A stretch of DNA of 64,000 bases from DATEEW01 sp035273665 (GTDB lineage: Bacteria > Pseudomonadota > Gammaproteobacteria > Burkholderiales > SG8-39). The notes beneath the pieces are model-generated. The model searched no databases, had not been told where the DNA came from, and saw only the letters and a program-made list of their open reading frames with translations. A program made the position numbers and the translations under genes. The first letter of the stretch is position 1, and each line of letters begins with the position of its first letter. The stretch is from assembly GCA_035273665.1 (NCBI GenBank), contig DATEOW010000006.1, positions 1-64,000 on the forward strand, written 5' to 3'. This document shows, piece by piece, positions 1 through 8,046 of the stretch.

Positions 1-20
1 ATTTTCGGCACGACACCGAC

Positions 21-437
21 CTATTTCGATGTCGGCAGACCCGCGGCGCGCCAAGCCGCAAGGCCGCCTTCCAGGGGTACCGCATGAGCAAAACCGAGCT
101 TTTTGAAAAGGGCGGCGGCTCCCGCCGCGCGAACCCCTTTGTCGCACACCACGATAAGCGGTTTGTTCTTGAACCGTTGCAACTCCGCAATTCGAGTCTC
201 TATTTCCTTGAAGGGAAGATTTCGCGCGTTGAGGATATGGCCTTGAGCATAGTCGTCCGCATCGCGTACGTCGACGACGGCGGCGTCCTCTTTGTTCATC
301 ATCAGCGTGGCGTTGAACGGCGACACCGCGCCGCTCCCACCCTTCCGCAATGAGGGCCAGATCAACATGCCGCCGCTGATCAATGCCAGCGCGACCCAAT
401 GGATGTTTTCGAGAATGAATTTCATGAACTCGTTCAA
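21..437 (-). CDS. Membrane-anchored rhodanese-like protein
   Basis: A 138-residue protein with one N-terminal membrane helix (about residues 12-28) followed by a single rhodanese domain (about 45-135). The domain shows the DVRD start (56-59), the GHI substrate-side motif (66-68) and an active-site loop CDKGVRA with Cys98, so a sulfurtransferase-type persulfide site is intact. Single-domain membrane rhodaneses of this kind commonly precede grxC and secB in betaproteobacteria. That neighbour would lie beyond the left edge, so the link is inference. The gene is divergent from gpmA with about 110 bp between the starts. The physiological sulfur donor and acceptor cannot be told from sequence. Confidence 0.88.
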   Translation of the reverse strand: MNEFMKFILENIHWVALALISGGMLIWPSLRKGGSGAVSPFNATLMMNKEDAAVVDVRDADDYAQGHILNARNLPFKEIETRIAELQRFKNKPLIVVCDKGVRAAGAAALFKKLGFAHAVPLEGGLAAWRAAGLPTSK

Positions 438-548
438 TGGCGCATCTGTGCGCCTACGTTAGCGGAAAGAATCGGCCTGCGCATCCGCGCAATCGACGGG
501 AAGGCGCGTATTATAGAAGCAATTGCATGCACTTACCGTTTCCTAGCG

Positions 549-1298
549 ATGAAGAAATTGGTCTTGCTTCGCCATGGCGAAAGTCAATGGAATCTCGAGA
601 ATCGTTTCACCGGCTGGGCTGACGTGCCGTTGACGGCGCGGGGCGAGACCGAGGCTCGCACGGCTGGACGTCTACTGAAGGCCGAGGGCTTCGGCTTCGA
701 CCAGGCCTATACCTCGCAGCTCAAACGCGCCATTAAAACGCTTTGGCTGGCGCTCGAAGAAATGGACCAGATGTGGCTGCCGATTCAACATTCCTGGCGG
801 CTGAATGAGCGCCACTATGGCGCCCTGCAAGGATTGAACAAAGCCGAGACCGCCGAAAAATTCGGCGAAGCACAAGTGCTTCAGTGGCGCCGGAGCTACG
901 ACATCCCGCCGCCGCCGTTGAGCCCGGACGATCCGCGTCATGTTGCCGGCGACCCGCGTTATAAAAATCTCGCACCGCATGAGTTGCCGTTGAGCGAGTG
1001 TCTGCGCGACACGGTTGATCGTTTCATGCCCCTTTGGAACGACACGATCGCACCGGCCATAAAGCGAGGCCAACGCATCGTTATCGCCGCCCACGGCAAC
1101 TCGCTGCGCGCCTTAGTGAAGTACCTCGATGACATGACGAATGAGGGCATCATTGGCGTGAACATCCCGACCGGCATTCCCCTGGTCTACGAATTGACCG
1201 ACGAACTGAAACCGCTACGCAGTTATTATTTGGGCGATCAAGAAGCTATTGCCGCAGCGGCAAAAAAAGTAGCGGATCAAGCCAAAGCGCGGAATTGA
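549..1298 (+). CDS. gpmA: 2,3-bisphosphoglycerate-dependent phosphoglycerate mutase
   Basis: Interconverts 3- and 2-phosphoglycerate in cytosolic glycolysis/gluconeogenesis. The 249-residue product has the usual GpmA length. The phosphohistidine motif LRHGES (His9), the general acid region NERHYG (Glu87) and the second catalytic histidine in AAHGNS (His182) are all present. The open frame continues upstream to 399, but ATG 549 gives the family N-terminus MKKLVLLRHGES, so that start was chosen. The stop TGA overlaps the TTG start of envC by four bases (TTGA), which suggests translational coupling. Homology is unambiguous. Confidence 0.96.
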   Translation: MKKLVLLRHGESQWNLENRFTGWADVPLTARGETEARTAGRLLKAEGFGFDQAYTSQLKRAIKTLWLALEEMDQMWLPIQHSWRLNERHYGALQGLNKAETAEKFGEAQVLQWRRSYDIPPPPLSPDDPRHVAGDPRYKNLAPHELPLSECLRDTVDRFMPLWNDTIAPAIKRGQRIVIAAHGNSLRALVKYLDDMTNEGIIGVNIPTGIPLVYELTDELKPLRSYYLGDQEAIAAAAKKVADQAKARN

Positions 1299-2473
1299 AA
1301 CGCCGGGTTTGCGCGGCCGCGCTGCTGTTCTCGCTATGCAATGTAAACGCCTCCGAGCAAGACGATCTGCGCGCCCTGCGCGAGCGCCTACAAGAGCTAC
1401 GCAGCAAAGTCGCCGATACGGAAGGTGCGCACGCGGAGGCAGTGGACGCATTGCGCGAGTCCGAAACCGCGATTTCGAATGCGAACCGTGCACTGCGCGA
1501 ACAATCGTCCCAACAGGCGCAAGTCGAAAGCGACTTGCAACGGCTGAGCGCTGAAAAGGCCGCATTGAACAAAAATCTCGATGCGCGCCAAGGCGAATTG
1601 GCGCGCATCCTTTATGCCCGCTACGTCGCCGGAGAGCCGTCCCTACTTCGCAGCCTACTTTCCCGTGACGAGTTGGGCGAAGCCGGACGGGGATTGGTCT
1701 ATCAAAGCTACCTCCTCCGTGCCCAGGCAGCACTCATCGGGAAATTGCATGAGGAACTTGCGCGCCGCCGCGATTTGGAAAGCCGGACCTTAGGCAAACA
1801 ACAGGAGTTGCACGACCTGGCGGCGGCACAAAGCCGAGAACGCCAAAATCTGTTCGCCCAAGCCGCCGAAAAGCGCAAGTTATTGGCCAAGCTTGCGCAG
1901 CAGATTAAGCAACAGCGCCAGGCGCTCCAGAGCGCACAGCGATCCGAAGCTAGGCTTGCGCGTTTAGTCGCAGAGATCAACAAGGCACTGAGCAAAAAGC
2001 CTAAATCCCCGCCTCCCCGGCAAAGGCGAGGTCCCCGGAATGAACGTGTCCCGGATCCGTCTTCGCCTCACGGCGCCTTCGGTTCCCTCAAAGGGCGACT
2101 GAGCTTGCCGGTCCCGGGGGAACTTGAAGGCCGTTTCGGCACTCCACGACAGGGGAGCGGCCTGGCGAGTAAAGGGATTTTTATCCGCTCCCGGGAAGGC
2201 GTAGAGGTCAGGGCGGTAGCGGGCGGACAAGTCGTCTTCGCCGATTGGCTACGCGGCTTCGGCAATCTGCTGATCCTTGACCATGGCGACGGGTACATGA
2301 CGGTTTACGGTAATAACGAGGCCGTCCTCAAACACGTCGGCGATGCGGTAAAGGTAGGCGATGCAATTGCTACCGTAGGGAGCAGCGGCGGCAACGAGAC
2401 CGCCGGTTTATACTTCGAAATTCGTCACCAGGGACAGCCCTTCGATCCGCTGCCTTGGGTAAGGCTCAAATAA
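1295..2473 (+). CDS. envC: Murein hydrolase activator EnvC-like (coiled coil + degenerate LytM)
   Basis: A 392-residue exported protein: signal peptide (about 1-19), a long charged coiled coil (about 22-235), a Pro/Arg-rich linker and a C-terminal LytM/M23 domain (about 280-390). The LytM zinc ligands are missing: the usual HxGxD block reads KGIFIRS, the central motif HGDGYMTVYGN ends in Asn rather than His, and the last HLHFEIR-type motif reads GLYFEIR. That degeneracy is the hallmark of EnvC-type activators, which switch on amidases at the division septum instead of cutting murein themselves. The start is TTG, overlapping the gpmA stop. ctpA follows after 44 bp; gpmA-envC-ctpA is a conserved proteobacterial order. 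Confidence 0.9.
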   Translation: MKRRVCAAALLFSLCNVNASEQDDLRALRERLQELRSKVADTEGAHAEAVDALRESETAISNANRALREQSSQQAQVESDLQRLSAEKAALNKNLDARQGELARILYARYVAGEPSLLRSLLSRDELGEAGRGLVYQSYLLRAQAALIGKLHEELARRRDLESRTLGKQQELHDLAAAQSRERQNLFAQAAEKRKLLAKLAQQIKQQRQALQSAQRSEARLARLVAEINKALSKKPKSPPPRQRRGPRNERVPDPSSPHGAFGSLKGRLSLPVPGELEGRFGTPRQGSGLASKGIFIRSREGVEVRAVAGGQVVFADWLRGFGNLLILDHGDGYMTVYGNNEAVLKHVGDAVKVGDAIATVGSSGGNETAGLYFEIRHQGQPFDPLPWVRLK

Positions 2474-2517
2474 TCACGGATCTTTCGTATCGCACTTCGC
2501 AGTCGGAGCAGCATCGC

Positions 2518-3966
2518 ATGAGCAATACAGCAAAACAGTTCGGCCTCGTCTTCAGCGGTCTTGTGGCGGGCATTCTGCTCGCGCTTAGCTTCCTCGCGCT
2601 CGCGCAGCGTGAAGCGGAGTATCCGCTGCCATTGGACGAGATGAGCGCCTTTACCCGCGTCTACGGCGCGATCAAGGAAAGCTACGTCGAGCCGGTAGAA
2701 GATAAGAAACTGCTTACCGAGGCGATTAACGGCATGCTCGCCGGGCTCGATCCTCATTCCGCCTATCTCGATGCGGACGCATATAAAGAGTTGCGCGCCA
2801 GCACGGACGGCGAGTTCGAAGGCCTAGGGATCGAAGTCGGAATGGAAGAAGGCTTTGTCAAAGTCGTTTCTCCCATCGAAGACACCCCGGCTTTTAAAGC
2901 GGGGCTCAAACCCGGCGATCTGATCATCAAACTCGACGACACACCGGTCAAAGGCATGACCCTGGCTGACGCAGTCAAGCGCATGCGCGGCAAACCGAAG
3001 ACGGCGATTCAGCTCACGGTAATGCGAAAAGGGGAAGCCAAACCGCTGGTCTTTAACATCGTGCGCGATGTAATCCGAACACAAAGCGTCAAATCCAAAA
3101 TGATCGAGCCGGGCTATGGATATGTTCGCGTGACGCAATTTCAGCGGCACACAGGCGAAGACTTGGTCAAACATTTGAACGGTCTTTATAAGACCGGCCC
3201 GCTTAAGGGCTTAGTGCTCGACTTGCGCAACGACCCCGGTGGCATCCTAGACGGCGCGGTCGGGGTGGCGGCGGCTTTTCTGCCGCCCAAAGTGCCGGTC
3301 GTTTCTACCGACGGTCGGGTACCGAATGCCAAACGCAAATTCATTGCAGCGCCGGAAGATTATTTGCGCGAAGGCGGCCCCGACTATTTGAAAAATCTGC
3401 CCACTCCAGTGAAGAACGTTCCGCTCGTTGTCATCGTGAACGGCGGCTCAGCGTCCGCCTCCGAAATCGTCGCAGGCGCGCTACAAGATTACAAGCGGGC
3501 AACGATTATGGGCACCCAGAGTTTCGGTAAAGGCTCAGTCCAGTCGATCATTCCGTTGAGCAAAACAACTGCGATCAAACTGACGACCGCGCTTTATCAC
3601 ACGCCTCAGGGGCGCGTAATCCAAGCCAAAGGAATCACGCCGGATATCTCTGTGGAAGAGCCCGGAGCGCCTTCTCGGATGTTGCGTGAAGCCGACCTGC
3701 TTAAGCATCTCTCCGGCGATGAAAAAGAGGACTTCGAGAAAGCCCGTGCCGCGGTTGAAGCAGCCGCTGCCGAAAAAGATGACGCCACCCCGCCGAAGAC
3801 GGAAACGCCTGCCAAGCCGATCGAGTTCGGTTCGGCTGACGATTTTCAACTCAAGCAGGCAATCAATCATCTAAAAGGGTTGCCTGTACTGGCGAAGCTC
3901 GAGAAGCCAACGGCAACGACTGCGGCGGCGACACCCGAAGCGACCGACAAAGCCAAGAAAAACTGA
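2518..3966 (+). CDS. ctpA: S41-family carboxyl-terminal processing protease
   Basis: A 482-residue periplasmic serine protease of the CtpA/Prc family. An N-terminal signal/anchor (about 8-30) is followed by a tail-specific protease N-region, a PDZ domain (GLGIEVG to about VMRKGE) and the S41 catalytic core. The Ser-Lys dyad is visible as GGSASASE and SFGKGSVQ. A charged, low-complexity tail rich in Ala, Lys and Glu ends the protein. The frame is open back to 2455, inside envC. ATG 2518 is preferred because it gives a clean signal sequence. Such proteases trim envelope proteins and often control murein hydrolases, which fits the adjacent envC. A strong terminator follows. Confidence 0.93.
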   Translation: MSNTAKQFGLVFSGLVAGILLALSFLALAQREAEYPLPLDEMSAFTRVYGAIKESYVEPVEDKKLLTEAINGMLAGLDPHSAYLDADAYKELRASTDGEFEGLGIEVGMEEGFVKVVSPIEDTPAFKAGLKPGDLIIKLDDTPVKGMTLADAVKRMRGKPKTAIQLTVMRKGEAKPLVFNIVRDVIRTQSVKSKMIEPGYGYVRVTQFQRHTGEDLVKHLNGLYKTGPLKGLVLDLRNDPGGILDGAVGVAAAFLPPKVPVVSTDGRVPNAKRKFIAAPEDYLREGGPDYLKNLPTPVKNVPLVVIVNGGSASASEIVAGALQDYKRATIMGTQSFGKGSVQSIIPLSKTTAIKLTTALYHTPQGRVIQAKGITPDISVEEPGAPSRMLREADLLKHLSGDEKEDFEKARAAVEAAAAEKDDATPPKTETPAKPIEFGSADDFQLKQAINHLKGLPVLAKLEKPTATTAAATPEATDKAKKN

Positions 3967-3981
3967 ATCGAGTAGAAAAGA

Positions 3982-4012
3982 AAAAGCCGGCTAACATAAG
4001 CCGGCTTTTTTA
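3982..4012 (+). terminator. Rho-independent terminator after ctpA
   Basis: A perfect nine-base-pair inverted repeat (3984-3992 with 3999-4007, stem AAGCCGGCT) with a six-base loop is followed by a run of six T (4006-4011). It begins 17 bases after the ctpA stop and closes the gpmA-envC-ctpA transcript. Confidence 0.9.
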
Positions 4013-4029
4013 TTTGCTAAGGCCCTCTC

Positions 4030-4464
4030 ATGCATAGCTCTATCCTTTTGCCCGCATTCGCGCTCGTTGTGCTCACCGCCATTGTGGCCGGCGCTTTATA
4101 CCGTGAGCGTTTCAGCGAAATGAGGCGCAAGCGGCTTGACCCGCAATCTTTGTCGACGTCGGCGAACATCAGGCAGTCGCTCGACAACACGCAGGCCTCG
4201 GACAATTTCAAGAATTTATTCGAAATGCCCGTTCTTTTTTATACGCTCTGCGCCTTTCTTGCCGCCGGTCAGGTCGTCTCAAGCTTTTTCGTCGTCGGGG
4301 CATGGTTGTACGTGCTCTTGCGTTACGTTCATAGTTACATCCATCTCACCTATAACCGGGTGATGCATCGCTTTCTCGCTTACGTGCTCAGCATGCTCGT
4401 GTTGTTTACGCTGTGGGCCGTCTACGGCATACGCCTCTTCATTGCGACGTTTCAAAGCGCATGA
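4030..4464 (+). CDS. MAPEG family membrane protein
   Basis: A 144-residue integral membrane protein with about four hydrophobic helices (residues 5-23, 66-88, 90-105, 118-138). It carries the MAPEG signature region: a basic loop with ERFSEMRRKR, then NFKNLFEMPVLFY, then a conserved RYVHSYIHLTYNRVMHRF segment. Members of this superfamily include microsomal glutathione transferases and related eicosanoid enzymes; bacterial members are mostly uncharacterised. Its stop overlaps the start of the E1-like gene by four bases (ATGA). Two soluble GSTs occur elsewhere in the window, but no functional connection can be shown. Confidence 0.85.
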   Translation: MHSSILLPAFALVVLTAIVAGALYRERFSEMRRKRLDPQSLSTSANIRQSLDNTQASDNFKNLFEMPVLFYTLCAFLAAGQVVSSFFVVGAWLYVLLRYVHSYIHLTYNRVMHRFLAYVLSMLVLFTLWAVYGIRLFIATFQSA

Positions 4465-5210
4465 ACGACGAACAGCTACTGCGCTATTCGCGGCATATCC
4501 TCCTGCCGGAGATTGATGTACCGGGCCAAGAGAAAATCTTAGCGGCCCATGCGCTCATTGTTGGCGCGGGCGGGTTAGGCTCCCCCGCCGCGTTGTACCT
4601 CGCCGCCGGCGGTGTAGGTCAGTTGACGCTCGCCGATGGCGATGAAGTCGATCTCACGAATCTGCAGCGGCAGATTCTGCACACACAACAAAGCGTGGGA
4701 CGAAGCAAAGTGACTTCGGGTCAGGAGGCTTTGGCGCGCATTAATCCGGGCACAGCAGTTGTGCCTTTAGAGGAACGCCTTGAGGGGGCACGCCTTGAAG
4801 CGCTCGTGGCCGCATCGACCGTAGTGCTCGACTGCACCGACAACTTCGCTACGCGTCACGCGATCAACCGCGCCTGCGTCAAACATCGCAAACCGCTGAT
4901 ATCCGGCGCAGCCATTCGCTTCGACGCGCAAATCAGCGTCTACGATCTGCGCCGGGCAGACAGCCCTTGCTACAACTGCCTCTTCCCCGAGGAAGGCGAG
5001 ACGGACGAAATGCGTTGCTCGGTCATGGGTGTGTTCGCGCCGCTCACGGGCATTATCGGCACCATGCAAGCCGCCGAAGCGCTCAAGCTCATCGTCGGCA
5101 TCGGCGACAGCTTGTGCGGGCGATTGCTGCTCCTAGACGCTTTGACCATGACCTGGCGTTCGGTCAACTTAAAGAAGGACCAGGACTGCCGCGTGTGCCA
5201 TCGCAGCTGA
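4461..5210 (+). CDS. moeB: MoeB/ThiF-type E1-like adenylyltransferase
   Basis: A 249-residue E1-like enzyme that adenylates the C-terminal Gly-Gly of a ubiquitin-fold sulfur carrier (MoaD in molybdopterin synthesis or ThiS in thiamine synthesis). The nucleotide-binding motif GAGGLGSP (about 37-44), the DxDEVDLTNLQRQ element and the catalytic-region DCTDNF are present. Two CxxC pairs (CYNC and CRVC) form the structural zinc site. There is no rhodanese extension. The start at 4461 overlaps the upstream MAPEG stop. MoeB versus ThiF cannot be resolved: no moa, moe or thi gene is nearby. moeB is given because the length and zinc pattern fit. Confidence 0.85.
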   Translation: MNDEQLLRYSRHILLPEIDVPGQEKILAAHALIVGAGGLGSPAALYLAAGGVGQLTLADGDEVDLTNLQRQILHTQQSVGRSKVTSGQEALARINPGTAVVPLEERLEGARLEALVAASTVVLDCTDNFATRHAINRACVKHRKPLISGAAIRFDAQISVYDLRRADSPCYNCLFPEEGETDEMRCSVMGVFAPLTGIIGTMQAAEALKLIVGIGDSLCGRLLLLDALTMTWRSVNLKKDQDCRVCHRS

Positions 5211-5250
5211 GGCCGCGTTTAACCATTGGAGAAAAACGAGCCTTCCTATC

Positions 5251-5270
5251 TTGCCCTTTAGGGCAATAGT
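5251..5270. other. Short hairpin between moeB and the SBP lipoprotein gene
   Basis: A six-base-pair inverted repeat (TTGCCC at 5251-5256, GGGCAA at 5261-5266) with loop TTTA, followed by only a short T-containing tail. It may help end the moeB transcript but is a poor intrinsic terminator. Confidence 0.3.
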
Positions 5271-5321
5271 TTCGGGCGGGATGAACTGCTAGGGTGCAGC
5301 CTCTTTTAACGGGGGGGCGAC

Positions 5322-6194
5322 ATGAAAAAGCACAATGCGGCCTGGCGGGCGTTCGCAATCGGTCTGAGTGTCCTTTGGATTATTGGATGTACAAGCACGC
5401 CGACTTCCAACGCCCCAGATGCCATCAGCAAAATCACCCAAAGCCAAACTATCCGGCTGGGCTACCGAGAAGACGCCGCGCCTTTTTCCTTCAAATCGCC
5501 CACCGGTCAACCAGCCGGCTACTCGGTGGACCTGTGCAAGCGCGTCGTCGGGTCTCTGCAAGGTCAACTGAAACTACCCAAGCTGGATATCCAATGGGTT
5601 CCGGTAACCGCAACCAATCGAATCGATCTGGTAACCAACGGTACAGTGGATTTGGAATGCGGCTCCACGAGTCGCACGCTCGGGCGGGAGCAACAGGTGG
5701 ATTTCAGTTTGCCGATTTTCGTCGAAGGGGGCAGTTTCATTTCCAATGCCACCACGCCGCTGCGCCGTCTCTCGGATCTTGAAGGCCGCAAGCTGGGCGT
5801 CATTCCCGGCACCACTACAGACGCCTCTTTGAAGGCTTTACCCTCGCGCGGCATAAACGTGCAGATCGTTCCGATGACGACGCACACGGAAGGCATCGCC
5901 GCATTGCGCGAGAAACGCATCGACGCTTATGCGACCGACCGCCTCATTCTGATGGGGGAAGCGATCATGGGTCAGAGCGGCAGCTTTATACTTGCCGACG
6001 ACTACTTCTCCATGGATACCTACGCGCTCATGATGAGGCGCGACGCCGATTTTCGCCTGGCCGTGAATCGAGCTCTCGCAAGGCTGTATCGCAGTCATGA
6101 AATCAAAGGAATCTTGCAGCAAACGTTCGGCGCTCGGATTGCTCCTGCTCCGCTATTGGAAGCGATGTATATATTGAACGCGGTGCCTGAGTGA
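5322..6194 (+). CDS. Amino-acid ABC transporter-type substrate-binding lipoprotein
   Basis: A 290-residue periplasmic binding protein of the PBP2 polar amino-acid type (GltI/HisJ-like fold). The N-terminus has a lipoprotein signal with lipobox IIGC (Cys23), so it should be anchored to a membrane. The ligand-binding core starts at TIRLGYRED and contains the family motifs SFKSPTGQPAGYSVDLC and LEGRKLGVIPGTT. A good Shine-Dalgarno tract (run of G) precedes ATG 5322. No permease or ATPase gene is adjacent, so it either serves a transporter encoded elsewhere or is a sensory or orphan binding protein. The ligand cannot be assigned; GltI-like acidic amino acids are the nearest guess. Confidence 0.85.
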   Translation: MKKHNAAWRAFAIGLSVLWIIGCTSTPTSNAPDAISKITQSQTIRLGYREDAAPFSFKSPTGQPAGYSVDLCKRVVGSLQGQLKLPKLDIQWVPVTATNRIDLVTNGTVDLECGSTSRTLGREQQVDFSLPIFVEGGSFISNATTPLRRLSDLEGRKLGVIPGTTTDASLKALPSRGINVQIVPMTTHTEGIAALREKRIDAYATDRLILMGEAIMGQSGSFILADDYFSMDTYALMMRRDADFRLAVNRALARLYRSHEIKGILQQTFGARIAPAPLLEAMYILNAVPE

Positions 6195-6199
6195 ACGGT

Positions 6200-6217
6200 G
6201 CGGGGGCCGCCCCCCGC
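6200..6217. other. GC-rich hairpin in the convergent gap before slmA
   Basis: A seven-base-pair inverted repeat (GCGGGGG with CCCCCGC, loop CCGC) lies between the converging SBP and slmA genes. There is no T-run on either side, so a terminator role is possible but unproven. Confidence 0.3.
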
Positions 6218-6222
6218 GCTCG

Positions 6223-6798
6223 TTATATGAGTAGAGGCCACTGCTTTTCAAATAGCTCGGCCGGCTTTCGTTTGAAACCGCTTTTAGCATACTGATGCCA
6301 GCGACCGACGGCGAAGCTCAACATCAGATTGGCCTGAGGACTGAAATCCCCCGCGTCGGCGCTATCACCCTGCGTCGCCGCGACGCGCAAACATTGCTTG
6401 AGAGTGCTTTCGAGTCGATCGTGCAATTGATTGATGCGCGTTTGCAGGCGCGGATTTTCATTCATCAAAACATCGCCAATCAACACGCGCGTCATACCCG
6501 GATTTTTTTCGGCGAAGCTCAATAGTAGACCGACAATGGCGCGGGCCTGGGCGAGCCCGTCCTGCTCATCAGCCGTGATTTGATTGATAACAGTGAAGAG
6601 GCTATTTTCGATGAACTCGATCAAGCCTTCGTACATCTGCGCCTTGCTGGCGAAATGCCGATATAAGGCGGCTTCGGAAACTTCAAGTCGTTCCGCCAAT
6701 GCCGCAGTCGTAATTTTTTCGCCTTTGGGGTCCTGCAACATTTCTGCAAGGACCTGCAATATCTGCAATTTGCGTTCGCCCGGCTTCTTGCTGGCCAT
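6223..6798 (-). CDS. slmA: Nucleoid occlusion factor SlmA (TetR family)
   Basis: A 191-residue TetR-fold DNA-binding protein. The N-terminal helix-turn-helix is clear (TTAALAERLEVSEAALYRHFASKAQMYEGLIEFIE, about residues 30-64). The C-terminal part matches SlmA, including the ending LFEKQWPLL. SlmA binds specific sites around the chromosome and blocks FtsZ-ring assembly over unsegregated DNA. It sits near a pyrimidine 5'-nucleotidase and argB, its usual neighbours in betaproteobacteria, and this supports the assignment over a generic TetR repressor. Confidence 0.92.
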   Translation of the reverse strand: MASKKPGERKLQILQVLAEMLQDPKGEKITTAALAERLEVSEAALYRHFASKAQMYEGLIEFIENSLFTVINQITADEQDGLAQARAIVGLLLSFAEKNPGMTRVLIGDVLMNENPRLQTRINQLHDRLESTLKQCLRVAATQGDSADAGDFSPQANLMLSFAVGRWHQYAKSGFKRKPAELFEKQWPLLI

Positions 6799-6884
6799 CC
6801 GCCTTCTCCTGAGGAAGCGAAGCTTCCGTGATGCCCTTCATGGCTGCGCCATTCTACTCGCGAGAAGGCGGCGTTGGGTTAGCC

Positions 6885-7532
6885 CTACAATTGCATGGGG
6901 CACAGTTTGTGAAGCAAACGGCGCAAATTTCTCAAGCTACATACCCGAGCGTCGACGTACGCCGGATAGTGCGCCGTGCGGCTTACCCAAATGGTTCTTA
7001 TTCCGAGTCGATGCGCGGTGCGTAGATTGACCAGCGTGTCGTCCACCATGACCGTACGGCTCGGATGCAGCTTCTCCACTCGAAGCAATTGCCTAAAGGC
7101 GTCCACTGAAGGTTTCGGCACGTAGGCGAGATCCTCGATTGCATACACTGCATCGAAGCAGCGGCCAAGCTTGAGGATCTCTAACACCGCGCCGACATAG
7201 GTCGCCGGTGCATTGGAATAAAGAATCTTCCTACCGGGCAAATTGCGCACCGCTGCAAGCGCCGCGCGGTCTGCGACGATCATGCGATCAAGCTGGGGAA
7301 AGTGGTGTGTCTCCGCGAGGAAATGCGTCGGGTCCGTCTGGTGATGCCGCATCAGGCCCGATAAAGTAGCGCCATAACGCTGCCAATAGTGAGACCGCAA
7401 GGCATTGGCGCGTTCTTCTTCCAAACCCAGATGGGCCTGCAAATAGGCGGTCATGCTGCGGTTAATATGCGGAAATATATGCGGCGAAGCATCGTGCAGC
7501 GTGTCGTCCAGATCGAAGAGCCAAGTCAGCAC
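6885..7532 (-). CDS. Pyrimidine 5'-nucleotidase (HAD superfamily)
   Basis: A 215-residue HAD hydrolase of the SDT1/YjjG-like pyrimidine 5'-nucleotidase group. The four HAD motifs can be read: I FDLDDTL (nucleophile Asp7, acid Asp9), II YSNAP, III the Lys in VPKPS, IV MVDDTLVNL. The helical cap lies between motifs I and II. It would dephosphorylate UMP/CMP-like nucleotides in the cytosol. It is on the same strand as slmA (86 bp apart) and argB, with the M15 peptidase gene divergent from it. Confidence 0.88.
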   Translation of the reverse strand: MLTWLFDLDDTLHDASPHIFPHINRSMTAYLQAHLGLEEERANALRSHYWQRYGATLSGLMRHHQTDPTHFLAETHHFPQLDRMIVADRAALAAVRNLPGRKILYSNAPATYVGAVLEILKLGRCFDAVYAIEDLAYVPKPSVDAFRQLLRVEKLHPSRTVMVDDTLVNLRTAHRLGIRTIWVSRTAHYPAYVDARVCSLRNLRRLLHKLCPMQL

Positions 7533-7583
7533 AGGAAAAAAATTAACTGATAAAGTGAGTGGGCTTCAACTTAGCTGTTAACC

Positions 7584-8042
7584 ATGCTGCTGTCCCGTTT
7601 TTTCACGTTGGAACAACTCATTTTTTCCGAAACTGCGGCGGACCGAGGCATCGACAATCGGCCGGACGCCGCGGCAATGAACAATCTTCGTCGGCTGGCC
7701 GCCGGACTCGATGAAGTGCAAATGCTTCTCGGTTTGCCGCTGCAAATCACGAGCGGCTACCGTTGTCCGCAACTGAACCAAGCGGTCGGCGGCGTGGCGC
7801 ATTCACAGCACTGTCAGGGTCTCGCTGCGGACTTCGATTGCCCCAAATACGGCTCCCCACTAGAAGTGGCTCGCGCGATTGCCGAGTCCGCGATTGAATT
7901 CGATCAGTGCATTATGGAGTTTGGGCGCTGGGTACATCTATCCTTCGCGCCGGAGCCACGTCGGCGCGTGTTAAGCATCTACGACAGCGCTGAAGGATAT
8001 TTGCTGGGTCTTATCGACACGGACGGCAATCAACTCGCGTGA
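7584..8042 (+). CDS. Small M15-family (D-Ala-D-Ala carboxypeptidase-like) peptidase
   Basis: A 152-residue protein with the M15 peptidase core. The zinc motif SxHxxGxAxD reads SQHCQGLAAD, with His76 and Asp83 as ligands; the third ligand is His118 in WVHLSF. TSGYRCPQLN is the typical substrate-side segment. There is no signal peptide and the protein is only the catalytic domain, so it resembles phage endolysin/tail-hydrolase M15_3 proteins as well as chromosomal murein peptidases. There are no phage genes around it. It converges on argB with four bases between the two stops. Confidence 0.85.
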   Translation: MLLSRFFTLEQLIFSETAADRGIDNRPDAAAMNNLRRLAAGLDEVQMLLGLPLQITSGYRCPQLNQAVGGVAHSQHCQGLAADFDCPKYGSPLEVARAIAESAIEFDQCIMEFGRWVHLSFAPEPRRRVLSIYDSAEGYLLGLIDTDGNQLA

Positions 8043-8046
8043 ACGT

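Noticed and set aside
7584..8042. M15 peptidase as a prophage remnant
   Set aside because: No other phage gene is adjacent, and the neighbours argB and the nucleotidase are core genes.
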